Shown in pieces: positions 47,489-55,322 of a stretch of DNA of 64,000 nt; positions within the stretch are counted from its first letter, which is position 1; each line of letters opens with the position of its first letter. The position numbers and the translations under genes were made by a program. This DNA comes from Polaromonas sp. YR568 (lineage in GTDB: Bacteria > Pseudomonadota > Gammaproteobacteria > Burkholderiales > Burkholderiaceae_C): NCBI RefSeq assembly GCF_900116715.1, contig NZ_FPBM01000002.1, positions 124,001 to 188,000 of the forward strand, read 5' to 3'. The notes below the pieces were generated by a model. It made no database searches, was not told the DNA's origin, and saw nothing but the letters and a program-made list of their open reading frames with translations.

Positions 47489-47992
47489 ATGCCGACCGCA
47501 CTGCAAATGGCTTCTGACGACGCGGCCCTTGCGGCCGCCGTCAAACGCAGCCGCAAGCTGTTGAACAAGCGCGCCATGGTGGCAGCGGCGGCCAGCGCCG
47601 TGCCGGTGCCCGGCCTTGACTGGATGGTGGACGCGGCGATGCTGTCCAAGCTCATTCCCGAGATCAACAAGGAATTCGGCCTTACGCCGCAGCAACTGGA
47701 CAAGCTCGAGCCCAAAAAGCGCGACCAGGTTCAGAAGGCCGTCACCATGGTGGGTTCCGTGCTCATCGGCAAGTTCATCAGCCGTGACCTGGTCATCAAA
47801 GCCGCCACCAAAATCGGCGTTCGCCTAACCACAAAGCAACTCGCCAAGTACGTACCGCTGGCGGGCCAGGTGGTCTCTGCTGCGGTGGGTTATGCCGCTA
47901 TTCGCTACCTGGGTGAAGAGCACATGAAAGACTGCATACGGGTGGCCAGGCAAGCGCAGCTTGAACTACCGGCACTCGGATATTCGGCCTGA
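47489..47992 (+). CDS. Hypothetical protein, Ala/Lys-rich with short hydrophobic segments
   Basis: A 167-residue protein. Two segments are moderately hydrophobic (AMVAAAASAVPVPGLDWMVDAAM near 33-55, and VPLAGQVVSAAVGYAAIRYLG near 124-144). Basic helices lie between them (LDKLEPKKRDQVQKAVTMVG). The VPVPGLDW element and Gly/Ala-rich hairpin resemble DUF697/EcsC-like proteins, but that is a weak impression. It probably shares a transcript with the GlsB-like gene. Confidence 0.7.
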   Translation: MPTALQMASDDAALAAAVKRSRKLLNKRAMVAAAASAVPVPGLDWMVDAAMLSKLIPEINKEFGLTPQQLDKLEPKKRDQVQKAVTMVGSVLIGKFISRDLVIKAATKIGVRLTTKQLAKYVPLAGQVVSAAVGYAAIRYLGEEHMKDCIRVARQAQLELPALGYSA

Positions 47993-48015
47993 GGAGTGGA
48001 TGGGTTTCAGGCCGC

Positions 48016-48501
48016 TTAAGGGGCGGCAGCCGGCTTGGGTACCGTAGATGGCCGGGCGATCTGCGTGGCCGCCAGGCGCCATTGCCCGTCTTTGAGCACC
48101 AGCACACGGCTGAAAAACATCTGGCCAGGCTCCGTGCCGGGAACAATGCGGCGCGACACACCCTGGCTGACGATGGTGTCTGCGCTGATAGCCTGCGACA
48201 CCAGCGCCGTGTCCTCAAGCCGTGTCCCCGCCGGCAGGCCGGCCATCAGGCGCGTGACCAAGGATTCAATCTTGCCGCGCCCTTGTGTGACATCGCCCCA
48301 TTCATTTTGCAAAGTGGCGTTCTCTGTCAGAAGTGAGGCCATGGCGCCTGCATCCCGGCGATTGAAGGTATCGGCGTAAGCCGCCTGGAACTTCGAAACG
48401 ATTGCGTCGGTTTCTTGCTGGGACATGGGCGCTGCCTGAGACCAGGCAGCATTTGAGACGACGACCGCTGCTGCGGAGAGGATAAGTGCTTGCAGCTTCA
48501 T
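48016..48501 (-). CDS. Exported NTF2-fold (SnoaL/SgcJ-like) protein
   Basis: A 161-residue protein with a signal peptide (MKLQALILSAAAVVVSNAAWSQ, cleavage near residue 23). An NTF2-like domain follows: IVSKFQAAYADTFNRRDAGAMASLLTENATLQNEWGDVTQGRGKIESLVTR. The pattern of a helix, NRRDA, and then GxxxI is typical of SgcJ/EcaC-type proteins of unknown substrate. It stands alone, convergent with the hypothetical gene at 47489-47992. Confidence 0.82.
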   Translation of the reverse strand: MKLQALILSAAAVVVSNAAWSQAAPMSQQETDAIVSKFQAAYADTFNRRDAGAMASLLTENATLQNEWGDVTQGRGKIESLVTRLMAGLPAGTRLEDTALVSQAISADTIVSQGVSRRIVPGTEPGQMFFSRVLVLKDGQWRLAATQIARPSTVPKPAAAP

Positions 48502-48596
48502 GGCCCACGCTCCTGATTTGGTAGTGGGCCCAAGATAACACCAGACAGCTGAAACGTCGGGCAGGTTTCCCCTGATGCTTCAAACGCGCCCGGAAA

Positions 48597-48629
48597 GACA
48601 AAAGGACTTAGCCTTACGGCTAAGTCCTT
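48597..48629 (-). terminator. Rho-independent terminator of the tRNA-Lys operon
   Basis: On the minus strand a 12-bp stem (AAGGACTTAGCC / GGCTAAGTCCTT, loop GTAA) runs straight into TTTTGT. It lies 9 bp after the encoded CCA of the second tRNA. Confidence 0.92.
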
Positions 48630-48637
48630 GATGTACT

Positions 48638-48713
48638 TGGTGGGTTCTGACAGATTCGAACTGTCGACCTACGGATTAAGAGTCCGCTGCTCTACCAACT
48701 GAGCTAAGAACCC
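48638..48713 (-). tRNA. tRNA-Lys (anticodon CTT)
   Basis: A 76-nt cloverleaf on the minus strand. Acceptor GGGTTCT pairs with AGAACCC, the D-arm contains AGCTCAGTTGGTAGAGC, and anticodon CTT is at 48678-48680 (loop ACTCTTAAT). The T-arm has GTTCGAATC and CCA is encoded at 48638-48640. It reads AAG codons. It lies 8 bp downstream of the other tRNA-Lys in the same transcript. Confidence 0.97.
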
Positions 48714-48721
48714 GAAAATTT

Positions 48722-48797
48722 TGGTGGGACCAGCGGGGGTCGAACCCACGACAAACGGATTAAAAGTCCGCTGCTCTACCAACTGAGCTATGGTCCC
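48722..48797 (-). tRNA. tRNA-Lys (anticodon TTT)
   Basis: A 76-nt cloverleaf on the minus strand. Acceptor GGGACCA pairs with TGGTCCC, the D-arm is AGCTCAGTTGGTAGAGC, and anticodon TTT is at 48762-48764. The T-arm has GGTTCGACCC and CCA is encoded at 48722-48724. It reads AAA and AAG. D-arm and anticodon stem are identical to the CTT isoacceptor, suggesting duplication, while the acceptor and T stems differ. Confidence 0.97.
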
Positions 48798-48867
48798 GAT
48801 TTATATCACAGGGTTTCCCTTGCGATACATTCCGGTTTTTACCACTTCAAGAGTAGCAAAGCCTTGA

Positions 48868-48897
48868 ATTATAGCGTGGTTTTTTTGTACTCCGCAA
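48868..48897 (-). promoter_or_regulatory. Sigma-70 promoter of the tRNA-Lys operon
   Basis: On the minus strand, TTGCGG (48892-48897) and a perfect TATAAT (48868-48873) are separated by 18 bp including an A7 run. The first tRNA begins about 70 bp downstream. It lies immediately after the tcdA stop. Confidence 0.75.
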
Positions 48898-48901
48898 AAT
48901 C

Positions 48902-49681
48902 TCAAGCGGCAATTTTGTCCAGCGCCCAGCCGGCCGCGCACAGGCCGAAGGTTGAGGTCACGCTCACGACCGATCCATAGCCGTGGCAGTTCAGGCTACC
49001 GTCGCTTTGGTCGGCCGCGTTGGGCTGCAACACGGCCTCGCGGCTGAATACGCAGGCCACGCCTATCTTGCCTTTGCGCGCGGCGCCGTGCTCTTTGCGC
49101 AGCCTGTAACGCAATTGCGCCAGCAAGGGGTCATGCGTGACCAGCGCGAGGTCGTCGATGTCGACGCGGTGCGCGAGCCGCTTGCCGCCGGCTGCGCCCA
49201 CGCTGACCAGATTCACCTTGTTGGCGATCGCCCAGGCCGCCATGGCTGTCTTGGCTTTGACCTGGTCGCAGGCATCGATCACGGCAAGCTGCTTGCGGTC
49301 AAACCCTGCTTCAAGGCCCAGAATGCCCGGCCAGTTGGCAGCATCGACAAACTCCTCGATGCCGTCGACACGGCACTCCGGATGAATTTGCGCAATGCGT
49401 TCACGCATCGCCTGCACCTTGGCCTGCCCCAGCGTGCTGTCCAGGGCATGGACTTGCCGGTTGATGTTGGATTCGGCGATGTGGTCAAGGTCGATCAGGG
49501 TCAGGCGGGCTACGCCGCTCCGGGCCGCGGCCTCAGCCGCCCAGGAGCCCACGCCGCCCAAACCCACCACCACGATGTGCGCCTGGCGAATCCGCTGTGC
49601 GCCTGCCGCGCCATAAAGGCGTGCCAGGCCGCCGAAGCGGCGCTCCAGGTCGGCGGGGAGTTCTTCGATGATGGATGCCAT
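48902..49681 (-). CDS. tcdA: tRNA threonylcarbamoyladenosine dehydratase TcdA
   Basis: A 259-residue E1-like enzyme that cyclises t6A37 of tRNA to ct6A with ATP. Nucleotide-binding motif VVVGLGGVGSWAAEAAARSG (GLGGVG at 40-45), LIDLDHIAESNINRQVHA and VIDACDQVKAK are all present. The C-terminal GYGSVVSVTSTFGLCAAGWALDKIA is the usual hydrophobic tail. Its substrates include tRNA-Lys, encoded just downstream, which is suggestive but may be chance. It lies 23 bp after the YeeE/YedE gene. Confidence 0.94.
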   Translation of the reverse strand: MASIIEELPADLERRFGGLARLYGAAGAQRIRQAHIVVVGLGGVGSWAAEAAARSGVARLTLIDLDHIAESNINRQVHALDSTLGQAKVQAMRERIAQIHPECRVDGIEEFVDAANWPGILGLEAGFDRKQLAVIDACDQVKAKTAMAAWAIANKVNLVSVGAAGGKRLAHRVDIDDLALVTHDPLLAQLRYRLRKEHGAARKGKIGVACVFSREAVLQPNAADQSDGSLNCHGYGSVVSVTSTFGLCAAGWALDKIAA

Positions 49682-49704
49682 GGGAAGCCTGCAAAGACCT
49701 TGCG

Positions 49705-50820
49705 TCAGGCCGAGCGCTCAAGCCGCCAGACCTGGTACTTCAAGCCCGCCACGCAACCGGCCAGGATGGCGGCCAGCGCCACAAAGCTGGTCAAGCTCAA
49801 GGTCGAGATACCGGACAGGCCCTGCCCCACGGTGCAACCCATGGCGCAGACACCGCCCACACCCATCAGTGTGGCGCCCACCAGGTGATTGGCAGTGTCT
49901 TCCGCGTCGCGAAAGCCTTCCCAGCGGAAATTGCGCGAAAGCCCGGCATAAACGGCCGAGCCGGCAATCACGCCGAACACGGACACAATGCCCAGCGTAA
50001 GGACTTTGCTCTTGTCACTGAAAAACATCAGCCAGTCCACCGTATAGGCGACCGGCGAGACAAAACTCAGCGCCTCAGCCCGGCCGGAGTTGGTGGCGAG
50101 AAACGCCTCCTGCAGGGTTTCAGGATGCTCGGCCACATAACCCAGCCTTCCGCTGACCCACCACATGGCGGCCACGACGGCGCCTATGCCCAAACCGGCC
50201 AGCAGGTTGTCAAAGCGCCGGAAATCTTCGCCAAACAAAGCCCAGACGATCAGGCCCAGCCCGATCAGGATCGCCAGGCCGATGCCAGCCGCTGCGGGCG
50301 AAATGCCGATAGCACCGGCAACCCAATTCGGCAAGGTTGCGTTGGCCGTGAAATCGATGGCGACCTTGTCGACAGTTGCCACACGAACCACCGCAGTAAT
50401 GCCTTTGAGCGTGGCAAAGGCCGCGATACCCATCACGGCAAAGACCACAACGGATTTCAGGCTGCCGCCGCCTATGCGCACCAGCGTCTTGCTGCCGCAA
50501 CCCGAAGCCAGCACCATGCCGAAACCGAACATGGCGCCGCCCACCAGCGCTGAAAGCCAGATAAAGCGATTGGAGGCATAAAGTGTCTTGGCGGGATCGA
50601 TCACACCGGCTGCCGCCATGGTGAAAAACCCGATCATGGCAACACCAATCGCCATGCCCCACATGCGCATGCGGGTCCAGTCGCCCATGTTCACAATGTC
50701 GCTGACAGCGCCCATGGTGCAGAAGTGCGTGCGCTGGGCAATCGCACCAAAAATCATCGAAAGAATGAAACCGGCCCAGAGAACCTGGGCCGTGAGACTG
50801 TTGAGTGCGGGGATATCCAT
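49705..50820 (-). CDS. YeeE/YedE-family sulfur-compound transporter
   Basis: A 371-residue inner-membrane protein with about nine to ten helices. Conserved cysteine motifs of the family are visible: RTHFCTMGAVSD (Cys34), GMVLASGCGSKTLVRIGGG (Cys108) and, near the C-terminus, CAMGCTVGQGLSG. In thiosulfate transporters such as TsuA these cysteines pass the substrate through the membrane. No TusA-like gene lies next to it. It is 67 bp downstream of cpoB, and tcdA follows. Confidence 0.9.
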   Translation of the reverse strand: MDIPALNSLTAQVLWAGFILSMIFGAIAQRTHFCTMGAVSDIVNMGDWTRMRMWGMAIGVAMIGFFTMAAAGVIDPAKTLYASNRFIWLSALVGGAMFGFGMVLASGCGSKTLVRIGGGSLKSVVVFAVMGIAAFATLKGITAVVRVATVDKVAIDFTANATLPNWVAGAIGISPAAAGIGLAILIGLGLIVWALFGEDFRRFDNLLAGLGIGAVVAAMWWVSGRLGYVAEHPETLQEAFLATNSGRAEALSFVSPVAYTVDWLMFFSDKSKVLTLGIVSVFGVIAGSAVYAGLSRNFRWEGFRDAEDTANHLVGATLMGVGGVCAMGCTVGQGLSGISTLSLTSFVALAAILAGCVAGLKYQVWRLERSA

Positions 50821-50887
50821 CGCCCAATTTTAGGGCGGAATGGTTGCTGCGCCCCGGGGCGTGCCGAATGGCCCGCCCGGGTACGGA

Positions 50888-51643
50888 TCACTTCAGCTTG
50901 GAAAGACGGTCCTTTGCCACTGCCGCCGCTTCTGCCTGGGGATAGGCCTTGACCAGGTCCTCCAGCGTCTTGCGGGCCGACTTGGTGTCCTTGAGCTCTA
51001 TCTGGCAATTGGCCAGCGACAGCATCGCCTCAGGTGCGCGCATGTGATCGGGTTCGGCCGTGACGAGCGATCGGAAATTGGTCACGGCATCGCGGTAATT
51101 ACGCAAGGCGTACTGCGCATTGCCCAGCCAGAACAAGGCTGAAGCCTTGTAGCCGGTTTGCGGGTAGCGCTTCATGAAGGCCAGGAAGCTGGTCTGCGCG
51201 GCCGCAAAGTCGCCCTTGCGAAGGGTAGCCAGCGCGGTTTCGAATTCCTGCTTTTCAGCAGGCTCGGCCACAAATTCCTTGCCGTCCACGTTGACCTTGC
51301 CCGGCTCGAACTTGCGCAGTCGCTCGTCCACGCCTGTCGTCAGGTCCTTTTGGGTGCGCTGCATCTCGACAACGTTGCGCGTCAGGTTTTCATTCTGTCC
51401 GCGCAAGGTGGCAAGTTCATTGCGCAAGGCTTCGATCTGGTTGGACAGGTCCAGCAGGCTGCGGCGCAGCTGGGCGTTGTCTTCATTGGTCTTTCGCACG
51501 TCATCAGCCATGCGCTGCTGCGAGCTGTCGACCTTCTGCCGCAAATCGAGAATCGCCTTGCGGGCCTCGTCGTCTTCAAACAGGCCGGCGTGTGCACTGA
51601 ACGCCAGCATGCCGGCCGCGACCGTCGCGGCAATCCGGAACAT
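50888..51643 (-). CDS. cpoB: Cell-division coordinator CpoB (YbgF)
   Basis: A 251-residue periplasmic protein with a signal peptide (MFRIAATVAAGMLAFSAHA), an N-terminal trimerising coiled coil (about 25-105) and three TPR-like repeats in the C-terminal half (FETALATLRKGDFAAAQTSFLAFMKRYPQTGYKASALFWLGNAQYALRNY). It links PBP1B and the Tol system during division. The ATG at 51643 is preferred over a GTG two codons earlier. It starts 20 bp after pal. Confidence 0.94.
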   Translation of the reverse strand: MFRIAATVAAGMLAFSAHAGLFEDDEARKAILDLRQKVDSSQQRMADDVRKTNEDNAQLRRSLLDLSNQIEALRNELATLRGQNENLTRNVVEMQRTQKDLTTGVDERLRKFEPGKVNVDGKEFVAEPAEKQEFETALATLRKGDFAAAQTSFLAFMKRYPQTGYKASALFWLGNAQYALRNYRDAVTNFRSLVTAEPDHMRAPEAMLSLANCQIELKDTKSARKTLEDLVKAYPQAEAAAVAKDRLSKLK

Positions 51644-51663
51644 GTTCACGGTGAGCGCCCTGC

Positions 51664-52203
51664 TTAACGGTAGTTGAGTTCAGCGCGGCGGTTCTTCGCC
51701 ATGGCTTCTTCGTCGGAGCCGGCGACTGCCGGTTTTTCCTTGCCGAAGCTCACGGCTTCCACCTGGGCATCTGCCACACCCAGCAAGCCGAGTGCGCGGC
51801 GAACGGCTTCAGCGCGTTTTTGGCCCAGGGCCAGGTTGTATTCGCGGCCGCCGCGTTCGTCAGTGTGGCCTTCGATGGCCATCTTGCGGGCCTTGTTGGC
51901 GGTCAGGTACTTGGCATGGGCTTCGATGGCGCCCTGGAACTCGGGCTTGACCACATAGCTGTCAAAGTCGAAGTAGATGACTTTGGTGGTGTTGGCCGGG
52001 CCGGCGAGCGAAGCGTCAGTGCCCTGAACTTGCACCTGGGTCACGCCACTGCCGGTTGAGCCCGTTGTGTCGCTGCCGCTTTGCTGGGTCGTGCCGGTGC
52101 GGTCTTCGACGGGGACGTCATTGAGTTTGACGCCGGAGCCGCAGGCCGTCAGCGTGGCCGCCAGGACGACGGAGGAAATGATCGAATAAATGGTGCGCTT
52201 CAT
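51664..52203 (-). CDS. pal: Peptidoglycan-associated lipoprotein Pal
   Basis: A 179-residue outer-membrane lipoprotein. The lipobox LTAC places the lipidated cysteine at Cys21. A Ser/Thr/Gly-rich linker follows, then the OmpA-like domain (about 65-179: YFDFDSYVVKPEF, IEGHTDERGGREYNLALGQKRAEAV) that binds peptidoglycan. It works with TolB and the TolQRA motor in outer-membrane constriction. It lies 47 bp downstream of tolB. Confidence 0.96.
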   Translation of the reverse strand: MKRTIYSIISSVVLAATLTACGSGVKLNDVPVEDRTGTTQQSGSDTTGSTGSGVTQVQVQGTDASLAGPANTTKVIYFDFDSYVVKPEFQGAIEAHAKYLTANKARKMAIEGHTDERGGREYNLALGQKRAEAVRRALGLLGVADAQVEAVSFGKEKPAVAGSDEEAMAKNRRAELNYR

Positions 52204-52250
52204 GAAGTACCTCTACAAAAATTAAAACCAAGCTGAATTAAAAATGATGC

Positions 52251-53540
52251 TTAACGCTGGAAGGGGCCCCAATCGGGCTCCCGGATATCGCCGCTGGCGC
52301 CGGATAGCTTGGCCTTGATCTTGCCGTCCAGCGTCGTGGTCATCAGCGCTTCCCGGCCCTGCTGCTGGGTGGCGTACACGATCAGGCGGCTGTTGGGCGC
52401 AAAACTGGGGCTTTCGTCGGCCGTGGTGTCGGTGATTGGAGTGACGGTTCCGCTGGCAAGTTCCATCACATGCAGCTTGAAGGCGCCGCCTACGCGTGAA
52501 ACATAGGCCAGCCATCGTCCATCCGGGCTGACTGCCGGCGAGATGTTGTAGCTCCCGGTAAAGGTCACCCTGTCGGCATTTCCGCCGCCGGGGCTCATGC
52601 GGTAGATCTGCGGCGCGCCGCCACGGTCGCTGACGAAATAGATATAACGCCCGTCCGGCGAAAAAGCCGGCTCAGTGTCGATGCTGGAAGACTGGGTCAG
52701 CCGCTTCGGCTCGCCCCCGTTCAGGCCTATGGCGTACAGCTGTGAGCCGCCGTCACGGCTGAGCGTCGCCACCAGTTGTTTGCCGTCCGGCGACCACGCC
52801 GGCGCGCTGTTCGACCCCCGGAAGTTTGCCAGCAGGCGCCGCTTGCCGCTCGCCACGTCGTGCGAATAAATGACGGGTTTGCGGGATTCAAAAGAAACAT
52901 AGGCCAGTTGGGCGCCGTTGGGCGACCACGCGGGCGAAATAATGGGTTCGGGGCTGGTCAGGGCAGACTGGGCGCCCTCCCCATCGGAGTCGGCCACCCA
53001 GAGGTTGTATTTTTGCGCCGCCTTGGTGACATAAGCAATGCGCGTCGAGAAAATGCCTTTCTCGCCGGTGAGCTTTTCATAAACAAAGTCGGAGATGCGG
53101 TGCGCGGACAGGCGCAAGTCCGCGGCGCCCACCGTATAACTCTGCCCGCCGAGGTCCTGCCCCCGCACGATATCCCAGAGACGAAGGCGCACGTCGTAGC
53201 GGCCGTCGGCCAGCAGTGTCACGCTGCCGGTCACCATGGAATCGGCGCCCTTTTGCCGCCAGACGGCAAGGTCCGGGCGGGTGTTTTCGTCTGCATTGAT
53301 GCCGGTGGTGTCAACCGGGCGGAACATACCGCTGCGCTCGAGGTCGGCGCGCACGATGCTGCCGATTTTTTGTGGCGCCTGTGCATCCCCGCGGAATGCG
53401 GCGACGGCGATGGGCAATTGGGTCAGGCCAACGCCGGAGACCTCGACGCGAAATTGCGCGAAGGCGGGTAAAACGGGTAAGGAGCCCGCTGTCAGGAGGG
53501 TGACAAGTGTGCGGCGGCGAAGAAAAGGTGCAATGCTCAT
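52251..53540 (-). CDS. tolB: Tol-Pal system periplasmic protein TolB
   Basis: A 429-residue periplasmic protein. The signal MSIAPFLRRRTLVTLLTAGS ends near PAFAQ and contains a twin-arginine-like RRTLV. The N-terminal domain (about 30-150) is followed by a six-bladed beta-propeller with repeated WSPDG/FSPDGRYIYF blades (about 195-425). It binds Pal and the Tol proteins. Its ATG overlaps the stop of the upstream glycosyltransferase gene (53537-53540). tolQ, tolR and tolA are not within the window. Confidence 0.96.
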   Translation of the reverse strand: MSIAPFLRRRTLVTLLTAGSLPVLPAFAQFRVEVSGVGLTQLPIAVAAFRGDAQAPQKIGSIVRADLERSGMFRPVDTTGINADENTRPDLAVWRQKGADSMVTGSVTLLADGRYDVRLRLWDIVRGQDLGGQSYTVGAADLRLSAHRISDFVYEKLTGEKGIFSTRIAYVTKAAQKYNLWVADSDGEGAQSALTSPEPIISPAWSPNGAQLAYVSFESRKPVIYSHDVASGKRRLLANFRGSNSAPAWSPDGKQLVATLSRDGGSQLYAIGLNGGEPKRLTQSSSIDTEPAFSPDGRYIYFVSDRGGAPQIYRMSPGGGNADRVTFTGSYNISPAVSPDGRWLAYVSRVGGAFKLHVMELASGTVTPITDTTADESPSFAPNSRLIVYATQQQGREALMTTTLDGKIKAKLSGASGDIREPDWGPFQR

Positions 53541-54409
53541 AAGGGAGATTTGGATCCGTTCAAGGGAGTTATTTTGACGGCTGAAATGGTGCCAGAGGAG
53601 GGATCAAGTTCACGGAGGCCTTTTTCGGCCAGGACCACATTGGTTTTCATGCGCTCAAGCACCCTGTTTTTATTGATGGACTCCTGGTCGCGCGGGTTTT
53701 CGCGGTGCCAGAGGTGAAAGACTTCGGTGCCCATGAAACCATTTTTCCGGTGGATGCCCAGATGGTGAAGCCTGAGCACGAGGTCGGCATCTTCATGCCC
53801 CCATCCCTGGAAGGTTTCGTCGAATCCATTGACATGAACAAAGTCCGTGCGCCAGACGCCAAAGTTGCAGCTGCGTATGCCATGCCAGTCAAAGTCCTGT
53901 TTTACCCTGAATAAACGCCGCGGCCAGGGGACAAGGTGCAATAATTTGTTGCTGTCCCCGGTCAGCCGCGCACGCATCCAGAACGATACAGGACGGCTTG
54001 GCAAGTCGATAGCGCCATTGACTACACGCTCTGTCAGACGTTCACTGATAAGCACCCGACTCCCGTTCAAAAAACAGCCTTTTTCGGCCAGCCGCGTGTG
54101 CTGCGCCACAAAAGACTTGTTAGGCACGCAGTCCCCGTCCAGAAAAACCAGGTAATCGCCCGTGGCCTGGGCGGCTCCGAGGTTGCGGGCCCGCGCCGCT
54201 GTAAAGCCCACATCCGGGTGCCAGATGTGGCGAGCCGGGCATTTGAACGCAGGGCATTGGTCGAGCAGCATCTGCACCTGCTCCGGCCGCGAGCCGTCAT
54301 CGGCCACCAGCACTTCGTGGCGTTCATCGCACTGCGTGGCCAGCGACCGCAACACGGCCAGCAAGGCATCGGTGCGGTTGTAGGTCAGGACGACAAAGCT
54401 GATTTTCAT
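53537..54409 (-). CDS. Glycosyltransferase family 2
   Basis: A 290-residue GT-A enzyme beginning MKISFVVLTYNRTDALLAVL. Motifs: LVADDGSRPEQV (nucleotide binding), DYLVFLDGDCVPN (DxD-type metal site) and WGHEDADLVLRLHHLG (acceptor/base region). A late GFDETFQGWGHED segment is typical of chain-building GT2 enzymes. It adds a sugar to an envelope glycan; donor and acceptor are unknown. The ATG at 54409 is fixed by similarity and by overlap with the upstream gene's stop. It overlaps both the upstream GT2 and downstream tolB genes by 4 bp. Confidence 0.88.
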   Translation of the reverse strand: MKISFVVLTYNRTDALLAVLRSLATQCDERHEVLVADDGSRPEQVQMLLDQCPAFKCPARHIWHPDVGFTAARARNLGAAQATGDYLVFLDGDCVPNKSFVAQHTRLAEKGCFLNGSRVLISERLTERVVNGAIDLPSRPVSFWMRARLTGDSNKLLHLVPWPRRLFRVKQDFDWHGIRSCNFGVWRTDFVHVNGFDETFQGWGHEDADLVLRLHHLGIHRKNGFMGTEVFHLWHRENPRDQESINKNRVLERMKTNVVLAEKGLRELDPSSGTISAVKITPLNGSKSPL

Positions 54410-55176
54410 TGCGCGCCCGGCGCTCCTTTGCCGTCGCGCTGCAGCAGCCACAACTTGAGGTACCGGTAATAAGTGCCTTCCGCGTTGGAGATGGCCAGAA
54501 CGAGGCCCATCTTTCCGTCCAGGAAACCCAGCCGCAAAAAATAAGTGCGGATAAAGGCCCAAAGGCCATGCCCGATCGCCTTTCCTACCGATGCGGTCTT
54601 GCCCCGGCTCAGCAGGCTTTGGGCGCCTGCCGTGGAATAGCGGTTTGCCTTGTCGAGAACGGCTTCAAAGCTGCGAAAGCTCTCGTGCAGCAGGTGCGAC
54701 TGCAACTGGCCTTGCTGCCCCTGGAAGATGACCTTCTCGTGCACAAGATCGTCGCTGAAACGGGCGGCATTGCGGCGAAACAAACGCGTCACCCGGTCGG
54801 GATACCAACCCGAATGGCGCATGTACTGCCCGCAATAGCTGGACAACCGGGGAAATGCGTAAACGTCGAAAGCCGGAGCCTTGAGGCAGGCCAGGATTTC
54901 CACCTGAAGCTCAGGCGTCACCCGTTCGTCGGCATCCAGCGATAACACCCAGTCCGAGGTAGCCAGCGCGAGAGCGCGGTTCTTCTGGATGCCGAAACCC
55001 TTCCAGTCGGGGCTGACGCTGACCTCGGCGCGCAGCGAGCGGGCCATCTCTACCGTGTCGTCGGTGCTGCCTGAGTCCAGCACCACCACCTGGTCGGCGA
55101 AGCTCACGGAGCGAAGACAGGCCTCGATGTTGTGGGCTTCGTTATGGGTAATGACGGTAACGGACAAGCTTGCCAA
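54406..55176 (-). CDS. Glycosyltransferase family 2 (WaaE/KdtX-like)
   Basis: A GT2 enzyme of about 256 residues with SVTVITHNEAHNIEACLRSV, VVVLDSGSTDDTVEMA, WVLSLDADERV (DxD) and MRHSGWYPDRVTRLFRR, the last typical of LPS core beta-glucosyltransferases of the WaaE type. The TTG at 55174-55176 is proposed as start because GAAGG lies 6 nt upstream and the residue order then begins at the family N-terminus. A longer frame from an ATG at 55344 would overlap the divergent O-antigen ligase gene. Its stop overlaps the next GT2 gene (ATGA). Confidence 0.85.
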   Translation of the reverse strand: MASLSVTVITHNEAHNIEACLRSVSFADQVVVLDSGSTDDTVEMARSLRAEVSVSPDWKGFGIQKNRALALATSDWVLSLDADERVTPELQVEILACLKAPAFDVYAFPRLSSYCGQYMRHSGWYPDRVTRLFRRNAARFSDDLVHEKVIFQGQQGQLQSHLLHESFRSFEAVLDKANRYSTAGAQSLLSRGKTASVGKAIGHGLWAFIRTYFLRLGFLDGKMGLVLAISNAEGTYYRYLKLWLLQRDGKGAPGAQ

Positions 55177-55322
55177 CGAATGCCTTCGCAATGATCTGGA
55201 GAGTAGCCGACGCAGGAAGCCGACACGGGATTTTGCCAGTGAAACAGGCCCGCTCGGAGCGTTAGCAGCATAGCAGAGCCCCTTGGTATCCCGGCCCGGG
55301 ACGCGAAACAGAATGGCAGATA

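Noticed and set aside
50821..50837. CGCCC-N7-GGGCG hairpin between cpoB and the YeeE/YedE gene as a terminator
   Set aside because: The 5-bp stem has no T tract on either strand; too weak to annotate.
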